From positions 1 through 26,729 of the forward strand of contig CAMPJY010000017.1 in NCBI GenBank assembly GCA_946887025.1: a stretch of DNA of 26,729 nt, read 5' to 3'. The DNA is from an uncultured Salinimicrobium sp. Lineage in GTDB: Bacteria > Bacteroidota > Bacteroidia > Flavobacteriales > Flavobacteriaceae. The translations under genes and the position numbers were made by a program. The notes beneath the pieces were generated by a model. It had not been told where the DNA came from. It did not search any database and worked only from the letters and a program-made list of their open reading frames with translations. Shown one piece after another: positions 7,143 through 14,639 of this stretch. Position 1 is the first letter of the stretch, and the number at the start of each line of letters is the position of its first letter.

Positions 7143-9347
7143 ATGATGACCGAAACAGCGATAGAGAAGGAAAATAAGGAGATTGCCCAGCAGTACAAGA
7201 AGTTACTGCGGATAAGTTACCAGACGCTTTCCGAGGATGACAAGAAACTTATACGGAAGGCATTTGATGTCTCGGTCGATGCCCATAAGGACCAGCGGCG
7301 AAAGTCTGGAGAGGCTTATATTTTCCACCCTATAGCCGTTGCCAAGATCGTGGCTTCGGAAATTGGACTGGACGCCACCTGTATAGCCGCTGCGCTGTTG
7401 CACGACACCGTGGAAGATACCCGCTACACTTTGGAGGATATCCGGGAACAGTTTGGGGAAACCGTCGCAAAGATCGTTGACGGGCTTACCAAGATCTCCC
7501 ACCTGAAGAAGGATAAGGATGCTTCCCTGCAGGCTGAGAATTTCAGAAAAATGCTGCTGACCCTGAATGATGATATTCGAGTAATCATCATTAAGATCGC
7601 CGACCGGCTGCACAATATGCAGACCATGGATGCGATGCGGCCTGACAAACAGGAGAAGATAGCTTCTGAGACCTTATACATCTACGCGCCCCTCGCCCAC
7701 CGCATCGGGCTTTACAACATAAAGACAGAACTGGAGGACCTTGGTCTGAAATACACCGAACCCGAGGTGTACAATGAGATCCTTACCAAAATAAGGGAAA
7801 GCAAGGAGGAACAGGATTCCTATATTCATGAGTTCACGAAGGTCATTCAGAATTCCCTGGACCAGGAGAACATTAATTACGATATCAAAGGCCGACCCAA
7901 ATCCATCTACTCCATCCGTCGAAAGATGAAAAACCAGAATGTTTCTTTTGACGAGGTGTATGATAAATTTGCGGTGCGGATCATATACAAGACAGAGCCT
8001 TCCAATGAGAAATTCCTTGCCTGGAAGATATATTCCATAGTTACAGACCACTTCAGGCCCAATCCGACTCGGCTGAGGGACTGGATCTCCTCCCCTAAAT
8101 CAACGGGTTATGAGGCCCTGCACATTACTGTCATGGGGCCCAAAGGGCGATGGGTGGAAGTACAGATCCGTAGCGACCGGATGAATGAAATTGCTGAAAA
8201 AGGCTATGCCGCCCACTATAAATACAAACAGGGCAACAAAGAGGATGGCCTGGAAGAATGGGTGAACAAACTTCAGGAAGCCCTTGAAAATTCTGAGGTG
8301 AGTGCGGTGGACTTTGTAGAGCAGTTCAAACTGAACCTCTACTCCAAGGAGATCTTTGTATTCACCCCTCAGGGGGACCTGAAATCCCTGCCTAAAGGAG
8401 CGACCTCGCTGGATTTTGCCTTCAGCATCCACACCGAAGTAGGTCTACACACCCGGGGAGCAAGGGTTAACGGGAAACTCGTCCCTTTGAGCCATGAGCT
8501 CCAAAGTGGGGATCAGGTGGAAGTCATCACTTCTGAAAAGGCCAAGCCGAATTCAAACTGGCTGGATTACGCTACCACTGCAAGGGCCAGGGCCAAGATA
8601 AAATCCTCCCTGAAAGAAGAAAAGAAATCCATTGCCGAGGAAGGAAAAGCTATACTTGCAAGAAAACTCAGGGCGCAGAAGATCCCTTATAACGAGAAGA
8701 CAGTGAACGAACTGGTGGTTTTCTTCAAACTTAAGACCAGTCTGGATCTTTTCTACAGAGTGGGCTCCGGCACCATCGACAACCAGAAGCTAAAAGATTT
8801 TGCAGCCTCCAGGAGCAATGCCCTGGTAAGCTTCTTCAAAAGCAAAATTGGAAGGAGCAAACCTGTGGAGAACATCGACAGGGAAGAGATCACCGAGCAA
8901 TATGACCAGCTGGTTTTTGGAAAGGATGAGGATAAACTGGAATACAAACTGGCAAATTGCTGTAACCCCATTCCCGGGGACAGTGTGTTCGGGTTTGTAA
9001 CCGTAAGTGAAGGAATCAAGGTTCATAAAAAAGACTGCCCCAATGCCATTCAGCTGCAGAGCAACTTCGCCTACCGTATTATTCAGGCCAAGTGGATAGA
9101 TTCCACCCAGGAGGAATTCAGGGCGGTGATCAGGCTGGCAGGAATCGACAATCTGGGCCTTGTTAACGACGTTACCAAAGAGATCTCCAACAACATGAAC
9201 GTCAATATCAGAAACATCACTTTCGACAGTGTGGATGGGATCTTTACCGGTAAAATAACGGTTGTCGTCAATAACAACACGATTTTGAAAAGGTTGATGG
9301 AGCACCTTAAAAAAATAAACGGTATTGACAAGGTGACCCGTGAATAA
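7143..9347 (+). CDS. spoT: Bifunctional (p)ppGpp synthetase/hydrolase, RelA/SpoT family
   Basis: A 734-residue long RSH enzyme that makes and degrades (p)ppGpp. From the ATG at 7143: an HD hydrolase domain with H62 and H87-D88 intact (LLHDTVEDT); a synthetase domain with [13 protein letters not shown] and a YEALHITV segment; then the TGS domain ([21 protein letters not shown]), the Cys-containing region ([13 protein letters not shown]) and a C-terminal ACT domain ending in [10 protein letters not shown]. The charge-switch motif reads R310-L-R-D313, a variant of the RxKD form found in bifunctional Rel/SpoT enzymes rather than the ExDD of synthetase-only RelA, so both activities are predicted. 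I chose 7143 (7146 is also possible) over a TTG at 7128 because the -7 element covers that region. A Fur-family gene follows by 23 bases, then purA. Confidence 0.93.
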   Translation: MMTETAIEKENKEIAQQYKKLLRISYQTLSEDDKKLIRKAFDVSVDAHKDQRRKSGEAYIFHPIAVAKIVASEIGLDATCIAAALLHDTVEDTRYTLEDIREQFGETVAKIVDGLTKISHLKKDKDASLQAENFRKMLLTLNDDIRVIIIKIADRLHNMQTMDAMRPDKQEKIASETLYIYAPLAHRIGLYNIKTELEDLGLKYTEPEVYNEILTKIRESKEEQDSYIHEFTKVIQNSLDQENINYDIKGRPKSIYSIRRKMKNQNVSFDEVYDKFAVRIIYKTEPSNEKFLAWKIYSIVTDHFRPNPTRLRDWISSPKSTGYEALHITVMGPKGRWVEVQIRSDRMNEIAEKGYAAHYKYKQGNKEDGLEEWVNKLQEALENSEVSAVDFVEQFKLNLYSKEIFVFTPQGDLKSLPKGATSLDFAFSIHTEVGLHTRGARVNGKLVPLSHELQSGDQVEVITSEKAKPNSNWLDYATTARARAKIKSSLKEEKKSIAEEGKAILARKLRAQKIPYNEKTVNELVVFFKLKTSLDLFYRVGSGTIDNQKLKDFAASRSNALVSFFKSKIGRSKPVENIDREEITEQYDQLVFGKDEDKLEYKLANCCNPIPGDSVFGFVTVSEGIKVHKKDCPNAIQLQSNFAYRIIQAKWIDSTQEEFRAVIRLAGIDNLGLVNDVTKEISNNMNVNIRNITFDSVDGIFTGKITVVVNNNTILKRLMEHLKKINGIDKVTRE

Positions 9348-9370
9348 CTTTATACCTTTACAGCTTCATT

Positions 9371-9826
9371 ATGAGTAAAAAAATAGTTGATAAAAACGAC
9401 CAGGCGGTAGTAAAGAATGTCTTTACGAAATTCCTGGAAGAAAAAGGCCACCGCAAAACCCCAGAGCGTTTTGCCATACTTCAGGAGATCTACAACAATG
9501 AGGATCACTTTGATATAGAATCCCTATATATAAAAATGAAGAACAAGAAGTACCGCGTAAGCCGTGCCACCTTGTACAATACCATTGAACTGCTGCTGGA
9601 ATGCGGACTGGTAAGGAAACACCAGTTCGGACAGAACCAGGCGCAGTACGAGAAATCATATTTCGACAGGAACCACGACCATATCATCCTCACCGATACG
9701 GGAGAGGTCATTGAGTTCTGTGACCCGAGAATACAATCGATAAAACAAACCATTGAGGAAGTGTTTGACATAAAAGTTACCAAACACTCCTTATATTTTT
9801 ACGGAAACAAAAAAGAAACCGAATAA
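9371..9826 (+). CDS. fur: Fur-family metal-dependent regulator
   Basis: A 151-residue Fur-superfamily repressor. It has an N-terminal winged helix (about 13-85) with the recognition helix [14 protein letters not shown] (62-75), and a dimerisation domain with the metal motif H102-D-H104 (NHDHI), H46 in the hinge and E115. Only two cysteines occur (C78, C117), so the two CxxC pairs that hold structural zinc in classical Fur, Zur and PerR are absent. It could sense iron, zinc, manganese or peroxide; the sequence does not decide, so the symbol is a family-level label. The gene lies between spoT (23 bases before) and purA (11 bases after), very likely one transcript. TACCTTTA (9353-9360) upstream resembles a -7 element without a well-spaced TTG, so an extra internal promoter is possible. 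Confidence 0.8.
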   Translation: MSKKIVDKNDQAVVKNVFTKFLEEKGHRKTPERFAILQEIYNNEDHFDIESLYIKMKNKKYRVSRATLYNTIELLLECGLVRKHQFGQNQAQYEKSYFDRNHDHIILTDTGEVIEFCDPRIQSIKQTIEEVFDIKVTKHSLYFYGNKKETE

Positions 9827-9837
9827 TTCAGATTTTT

Positions 9838-11109
9838 ATGGCAGTAGATTTACTACTTGGACTCCAGTGGGGCGATGAAGGAAAAGGAAAGATTGTTGAT
9901 GTTCTCACCTCAAAATACGATATCATTGCCCGATTCCAGGGAGGACCAAATGCAGGTCATACCCTCGAATTCGATGGTATAAAGCACGTGCTGCACACCA
10001 TCCCTTCCGGGATCTTCCACGACAACGCCGTCAATATTGTGGGCAACGGAGTGGTCATTGACCCGGTAATCTTCAAAAGGGAGCTGGACAACCTGCAGAA
10101 ATACGATGTTGACTACACCAAAAAGCTGCTGATCTCCAGAAAGGCCCATCTGATACTTCCCACCCACCGCCTGCTTGACGCTGCCAGTGAGGCTTCCAAA
10201 GGAAAAGCGAAGATTGGATCTACGCTGAAAGGGATCGGACCCACCTATATGGATAAAACCGGGCGAAACGGGATCCGTGTGGGAGACCTGGAACTTAGCG
10301 ACTGGAAGGAAAAATACCGCCACCTGGCCGACAAGCATGAGGCGATGATCAATTTCTATAATGTGGATGTGCAGTACGACCTTCCAGAGCTGGAAGCGGA
10401 ATTCTTTAAAGCTGTGGAAGTGCTGAAGAGCCTTCAGTTCATCGACAGTGAAGAATATCTGTATCAGGCACAGCAGGAAGGAAAAACCATCCTTGCGGAG
10501 GGCGCCCAGGGATCCCTACTGGACATTGATTTTGGAACCTATCCTTTTGTTACCTCCTCCAACACCACCGCTGCAGGAGCCTGTACCGGGCTTGGAATTG
10601 CTCCCAACAGCATCGGAGAAGTGATCGGGATATTTAAAGCTTACACCACCCGTGTGGGCAGTGGCCCCTTCCCTACTGAGCTGTTTGATGAAGACGGAGC
10701 TACCATGGGGAGAGTCGGGAATGAATTTGGTGCCACTACAGGAAGAGCCCGTCGTTGCGGATGGCTGGATCTTGTAGCATTAAAATATGCCATTCGGGTG
10801 AATGGAGTTACCCAACTGACCATGATGAAAGCGGATGTCCTCAGCGGATTCGAAACCCTGAAAGTCTGTACTTCCTACAATTATCAGGGTGAGGAAATTT
10901 CACATCTGCCTTTCAATATTGATGCGGAGAATGTAACGCCGGTCTATACGCATTTCAAAGGATGGAAGGAAGACCTTACCAGGTTTACCAGTCCTTCAGA
11001 TCTGCCAAAGGAACTTGAGGAATACATCAGCTTCATTGAAAAAGAGACCGGGGTGCCGGTAACCGTGGTATCTGTGGGTCCCGACAGAAAGCAGACCATT
11101 GTAAGATAA
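9838..11109 (+). CDS. purA: Adenylosuccinate synthase
   Basis: A 423-residue enzyme that condenses IMP with aspartate using GTP to form adenylosuccinate, the first committed step to AMP, in the cytoplasm. The N-terminal phosphate-binding loop GDEGKGK (12-18, catalytic D13) and GGPNAGHT (35-42, catalytic H41) are intact, as are GAQGSLLDIDFGTYPFVTSSN, split here as GAQGSLLDID and GTYPFVTSSN, and the GARRCGWLD-type segment GRARRCGWLD. Length is normal. It is the last gene of the spoT-fur-purA group and a terminator follows. PurA is a known direct target of (p)ppGpp inhibition in other bacteria, which makes its linkage to the (p)ppGpp enzyme functionally sensible; whether that holds here is inference. 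Confidence 0.96.
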   Translation: MAVDLLLGLQWGDEGKGKIVDVLTSKYDIIARFQGGPNAGHTLEFDGIKHVLHTIPSGIFHDNAVNIVGNGVVIDPVIFKRELDNLQKYDVDYTKKLLISRKAHLILPTHRLLDAASEASKGKAKIGSTLKGIGPTYMDKTGRNGIRVGDLELSDWKEKYRHLADKHEAMINFYNVDVQYDLPELEAEFFKAVEVLKSLQFIDSEEYLYQAQQEGKTILAEGAQGSLLDIDFGTYPFVTSSNTTAAGACTGLGIAPNSIGEVIGIFKAYTTRVGSGPFPTELFDEDGATMGRVGNEFGATTGRARRCGWLDLVALKYAIRVNGVTQLTMMKADVLSGFETLKVCTSYNYQGEEISHLPFNIDAENVTPVYTHFKGWKEDLTRFTSPSDLPKELEEYISFIEKETGVPVTVVSVGPDRKQTIVR

Positions 11110-11135
11110 ATATTTACTCTTTTGTGACTTAATAG

Positions 11136-11164
11136 GTGCCAGGTATTCCCTGGCACTTTTTTTT
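11136..11164 (+). terminator. Rho-independent terminator after purA
   Basis: A perfect 8-bp stem (GTGCCAGG 11136-11143 / CCTGGCAC 11149-11156) with a 5-nt loop is followed by eight T (11157-11164). It lies 26 bases after the purA stop and closes the spoT-fur-purA unit. Confidence 0.92.
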
Positions 11165-11232
11165 GAGGCAGGTTCAATGTGCTTCAATAATCTCCACTTT
11201 ATAGGGCTCAAGGCTGGAATACAACAGTATTA

Positions 11233-11287
11233 TTTGCGACTCATTTGCGAGTCATTCGCGAGTCATCTGCGAGTCATCTGCGACTTG
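11233..11287. repeat. Five-unit 11-bp tandem repeat
   Basis: Five consecutive 11-bp units start at 11233, 11244, 11255, 11266 and 11277. The core is T-T/C-T/C-G-C-G-A-G/C-T-C-A: TTTGCGACTCA, TTTGCGAGTCA, TTCGCGAGTCA, TCTGCGAGTCA and a diverged TCTGCGACTTG. The array sits in the 385-base non-coding gap between purA and ostA. The period is close to one turn of B-DNA, so a bound protein would see every copy on one face. It is too short-period and has no spacers, so it is not CRISPR. Confidence 0.85.
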
Positions 11288-11303
11288 AACTCGCAAATGA
11301 CTC
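11271..11303. repeat. Hairpin formed by last repeat unit and an inverted copy
   Basis: GAGTCATCTGCGA (11271-11283) pairs with TCGCAAATGACTC (11291-11303) with one mismatch and a 7-nt loop (CTTGAAC). The right arm is thus an inverted copy of the 11-bp repeat unit. No T-run follows, so it is not a standard terminator. Confidence 0.75.
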
Positions 11304-11470
11304 GGCGGTGCCTCGGAAAACCCCCAGAAATGAATCAAAGGAGTTTCAGGTCGGGTCCCTTTTTAAAGTTAGGAGTGCGTCGTCAATACTTACCAATACA
11401 GCTCAAAAACCTTCTAATAAGCAGGCTGCAAATTCTTTGCCCAAGCCCAACCTATTCTTTTAATATTCAT
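11304..11470. other. Remainder of the purA-ostA gap
   Basis: Between the repeat hairpin and the ostA -7 box I see no gene, RNA motif or clear hairpin. An open frame at 11177-11473 crosses the repeats, but its peptide is repeat-derived and has no recognisable family features, so I do not call it. Confidence 0.5.
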
Positions 11471-11478
11471 TAATTTTG
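11471..11478 (+). promoter_or_regulatory. Probable -7 element for ostA
   Basis: TAATTTTG matches the Bacteroidota TAnnTTTG -7 consensus exactly and lies 16 bases before the TTG start of ostA. I found no TTG at the usual 17-23-base spacing upstream (the nearest is at 11437-11439), so the promoter call rests on the -7 box alone. Confidence 0.45.
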
Positions 11479-11494
11479 AACCAAACATTCTATC

Positions 11495-13339
11495 TTGAGC
11501 AAAAAAGGCTTCCTTGTCATTTTTTTCATTTTCCTCCTGATGGGGATATCGGCATCTGCACAGGAAGGTCGGGAGATCCACTATGAGAGTGACAGGACCA
11601 TCACCAATGAAGAAAGGTATCCCGGAGCCCTGATTCTGAGCAAGGTGGAGAACCAGGTGCATTTTACACATCAGGGGATCGAAGTGTGGTGCGATCAGGC
11701 GGTGCATTATGCCGAGGAAAATTTCTTCAAGGCCTACGGAAACGTGAGGATGGAACAGGGGGATACCGTAACCATGAACAGCGAATATGCGGAATACAAC
11801 GGGACCACCCAGTTTGCCTTTGCCGCTGGGAATGTGAAGATGCAGCAGCCCCAGTCATCCCTGGAAACCGACACCCTCTTTTTCGACCGTATCAAGCAGC
11901 AGGCCTATTACCGCAGTGGGGGTACCGTGCGCGATACTGCCAGTGTGCTTACCAGTCGCGTTGGGCGGTATTATCTTAATGACGACAGATATTCCTTCAC
12001 TTCGCAGGTGGTGCTGACCAATCCTGATTATGTGATCAATTCCGCACAGATGGATTTCTATTCCGAATCCGGGAACGTTTTCTTTTATGGTCCTACCACC
12101 ATTACCAGCGATGCCAGTACCATTTATTGCGAGCGCGGGTTTTATGATACCCGGGGGGACACCGGTTATTTTGTAAAGAATTCCAGGATTGACTACGAAA
12201 ACAGGATCCTTGAAGGCGACAGTCTTTATTTCAACCGAAACACCAATTTTGCTTCGGCAACCAACAATATAAAAGTTACCGACACCCTCAATAACAGTGT
12301 TATCAAAGGCCACTACGCCGAGGTTTTCAGGGAGAAGGACTCGGTTTTTATTACTAAACGAGCTTTGGCGATCAGCGTACAGGACAGGGATTCGGTTTAT
12401 ATCCACAGCGATACCCTCATGATCACAGGCAAACCGGAGAACAGGATCATACGGGGTTTTTATGATGTACGGCTTTTCAAAAGCAATATGAGCGGCAAGA
12501 GCGACTCCATTCATGTGAGGCAGGCAACAGGACTGACCCAGATGCTCGGGGATCCCATCATCTGGTCGGGCAATAATCAGCTTACAGGGGATACCATCCA
12601 TTTATTGAGCAATCCCGAGACAGAACAATTGGATTCCTTACGGGTTTTCCCAAATGCCTTTATGGTCCAGAAGGATAGTCTGGGCGGGTATAATCAGGTA
12701 AAAGGACTGGAGCTGATAGGGCTTTTCCTGGAGAATGAGCTGTATCAGGCCGATGTCATAAAAAATACCGAAACCATTTATTACACGCGGAATGAGGAGG
12801 GCGAACTTATTGGGATCAATAAGACCCTTTCAAGTTCCATCACCATTTTGTTTGAAGACCGGGCGGTGACGGATGTATATTATTACAACAATGTCGATGG
12901 CACCCTGTACCCCGAAGAGGAGCTCCCCCCAAATGCGCGCGAGCTTAAAGGCTTTCATTGGCGCGGGGAGGAACAGCTGCTTTCCAAGGAGGACCTTTTT
13001 GAAGGGGAACCCCCGCTGGAGCTGGTCAAGATCCAGGGAATCCCTTTACCTGAAGAGGAAGGGGAATTTTTTGAGGAACGCGAGGAAGGCGAAGGGCTCC
13101 TGCTGAATGAAAAATCACGTCTACAGCCGGAGGACCTTCAGAATGCGGTGCAGGACAGCATCCCCACAGACAGCGTTTCTCCAGCGATAGAACCTTTATT
13201 TCAAGAAGCCCGGGACAGTATTCCCGCCGACTCAATCAAGGTTCCCGACCCTGTTCTTAATCGGGCGGGCGACAGTATTCCCCCAGGAAACGAAGCAGTC
13301 AAAGAGGACACCATAGATCCTGAGCATAGACCAAAATAA
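11495..13339 (+). CDS. OstA-like LPS-transport protein
   Basis: A 614-residue exported protein of the OstA/LptA-LptD N-domain type, built of repeated beta-strands that cradle lipid A acyl chains as LPS crosses the periplasm. Residues 1-22 form a signal peptide (hydrophobic 6-18, ASA cleavage). The OstA repeats (runs such as VHYAEENFFKAYGNVRMEQG and AEYNGTTQFAFAAGNVKM) cover about 40-450. The length exceeds LptA several-fold and lacks the LptD barrel, as in Bacteroidota OstA-like proteins. The tail (about 490-614) is acidic and Pro-rich, with DSIP at 554, 574 and 593, a repeat of about 20 residues. The start must be TTG at 11495: the next Met (16) lies inside the signal peptide. The aminotransferase start overlaps or follows by 13 bases. 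Confidence 0.82.
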   Translation: MSKKGFLVIFFIFLLMGISASAQEGREIHYESDRTITNEERYPGALILSKVENQVHFTHQGIEVWCDQAVHYAEENFFKAYGNVRMEQGDTVTMNSEYAEYNGTTQFAFAAGNVKMQQPQSSLETDTLFFDRIKQQAYYRSGGTVRDTASVLTSRVGRYYLNDDRYSFTSQVVLTNPDYVINSAQMDFYSESGNVFFYGPTTITSDASTIYCERGFYDTRGDTGYFVKNSRIDYENRILEGDSLYFNRNTNFASATNNIKVTDTLNNSVIKGHYAEVFREKDSVFITKRALAISVQDRDSVYIHSDTLMITGKPENRIIRGFYDVRLFKSNMSGKSDSIHVRQATGLTQMLGDPIIWSGNNQLTGDTIHLLSNPETEQLDSLRVFPNAFMVQKDSLGGYNQVKGLELIGLFLENELYQADVIKNTETIYYTRNEEGELIGINKTLSSSITILFEDRAVTDVYYYNNVDGTLYPEEELPPNARELKGFHWRGEEQLLSKEDLFEGEPPLELVKIQGIPLPEEEGEFFEEREEGEGLLLNEKSRLQPEDLQNAVQDSIPTDSVSPAIEPLFQEARDSIPADSIKVPDPVLNRAGDSIPPGNEAVKEDTIDPEHRPK

Positions 13340-13352
13340 ATCCAAAGAAGAA

Positions 13353-14531
13353 TTGAAAGCAGAATTCCTTAAATATCAGGCGCAGACATCGCCCCACCCG
13401 CTGGCGGTTGAGGTTTCGCATGCAGAAGGTTCGTACATATATTCCCGCGACGGAAAGAAATATCTGGATTTCGTGGCGGGGGTTTCGGCCTGCAGTCTGG
13501 GCCACAGGCATCCACGGGTGGTAAAAGCCCTGAAAGATCAGCTGGATAAATACCTGCACGTGATGGTGTATGGAGAATACGCTCAGGAGCCAGCAGTACA
13601 GCTGAGCAGACTTTTGGCTGAACAGCTGCCGGCCCCGCTGGAGAAAACCTATCTTACCAATTCTGGAACCGAAGCTATTGAAGGTTCCATTAAACTGGCG
13701 CGAAGAGCTACAGGACGAACTGAGATCATTGCCGCCAGACAAGCCTATCATGGTAACACCATGGGTTCCTTAAGCTTAATGACTTATGAGGAGCGACAGA
13801 AGCCTTTCAGGCCGCTGATTGGGGATGTTTCTTTTATCGACTTTAATTCGGAAAAGGACCTGGAGCAGATCAGTGAGAAAACAGCCGCTGTGATCCTGGA
13901 AACCATTCAGGGAGGGGCAGGCTTCATTCTACCTGTCGATGACTACCTGCAAAAGGTAAAGCGGCGGTGTGAAGAAGCAGGCGCTCTTTTGATCCTCGAC
14001 GAGATCCAGCCAGGTTTTGGGCGTACGGGTAAACTCTTCGGATTTCAGAATTTTGATGTAGTTCCCGATATTGTCGCCATGGGCAAGGGTATGGGAGGAG
14101 GTATGCCCATTGGGGCTTTTACAGCTTCGGCTGCCCTGATGGACTGTCTGAGCGAAAATCCTGCCATGGGTCATATCACCACCTTTGGCGGAAATCCTGT
14201 GGTGGCGGCCGGAGCCCTGGCTACGCTACAGGAGATCCTGGAGACTGACCTGATGTCAGGCTGCCTGAGAAAGGAAAAACTCTTTCGGGAACTTCTCGTG
14301 CATCCCCTGATCAGGGAAGTCCGCGGAAAAGGACTCATGCTGGCACCTATCCTGGAATCAGCAGAAATCGCAAATGAACTGGTGCTCCGGGCGCAGGATA
14401 AAGGCCTGATCCTGTTCTGGTTGCTTTTTGAAAAGAGAGCCGTGAGAATTTCACCGCCCCTGACAATATCAGAAGAGGAAATAAAACAGGGCTGCGGCAT
14501 TATTATTGATATACTGAATGGATTAAAGTAG
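13353..14531 (+). CDS. PLP-dependent class III aminotransferase
   Basis: A protein of about 392 residues in the acetylornithine/ornithine/4-aminobutyrate aminotransferase class. It transfers an amino group, usually from a terminal amine or glutamate, through pyridoxal phosphate. Key features are NSGTEAIEGSIKLARRATGR (phosphate-cup helix), the cofactor Asp in LILDEIQPGFGRTG (D216), and Lys 245 in AMGKGMGGG, which forms the Schiff base. Length is near normal for the class (about 400). The exact substrate is not determinable. The start is uncertain: no ATG is available, TTG at 13353 is used here, and an in-frame CTG at 13320 would add 11 residues and overlap ostA by 20 bases. Either way it appears translationally linked to ostA. 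A long inverted repeat follows the stop. Confidence 0.87.
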   Translation: MKAEFLKYQAQTSPHPLAVEVSHAEGSYIYSRDGKKYLDFVAGVSACSLGHRHPRVVKALKDQLDKYLHVMVYGEYAQEPAVQLSRLLAEQLPAPLEKTYLTNSGTEAIEGSIKLARRATGRTEIIAARQAYHGNTMGSLSLMTYEERQKPFRPLIGDVSFIDFNSEKDLEQISEKTAAVILETIQGGAGFILPVDDYLQKVKRRCEEAGALLILDEIQPGFGRTGKLFGFQNFDVVPDIVAMGKGMGGGMPIGAFTASAALMDCLSENPAMGHITTFGGNPVVAAGALATLQEILETDLMSGCLRKEKLFRELLVHPLIREVRGKGLMLAPILESAEIANELVLRAQDKGLILFWLLFEKRAVRISPPLTISEEEIKQGCGIIIDILNGLK

Positions 14532-14540
14532 CCCCAAAAT

Positions 14541-14584
14541 CACTGTTAATTACTTTGTTAACAACAAAAAAAGGATTAACAGTG
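14541..14584. repeat. Long hairpin between aminotransferase and TPR genes
   Basis: CACTGTTAAT (14541-14550) and ATTAACAGTG (14575-14584) form a perfect 10-bp inverted repeat. Inside it, TTTGTT (14554-14559) and AACAAA (14563-14568) form a second one with a 3-nt loop. It begins 10 bases after the aminotransferase stop. No T-run follows directly, so it may be a weak terminator, an mRNA-end stabiliser or an operator for the TPR gene. Confidence 0.6.
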
Positions 14585-14639
14585 AGCGCTACAGAACATT
14601 TTTAACTTTAATACTGTAGAAATCAGTAACCATTCTCTT

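Noticed and set aside
8790..9305. A 171-residue minus-strand frame inside spoT
   Set aside because: Antisense to the conserved TGS/ACT end of spoT, with no features of its own.
9325..9356. A TTGACA...TATACC sequence before the fur-type gene, like an E. coli sigma-70 promoter
   Set aside because: The first half lies in spoT coding sequence, the spacing (20) is long for sigma-70, and Bacteroidota use a different consensus; kept only as a possible weak internal promoter.
11233..11303. A CRISPR array
   Set aside because: Units are 11 bp and directly adjacent, with no spacers, and no cas genes are near.
11177..11473. A 98-residue frame across the purA-ostA gap
   Set aside because: Most of its middle is a translation of the 11-bp repeats, a second overlapping frame is equally open, and neither has a recognisable domain or promoter.
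11855..12601. A 248-residue minus-strand frame inside ostA
   Set aside because: Antisense shadow of the OstA repeats; no promoter or recognisable family features.
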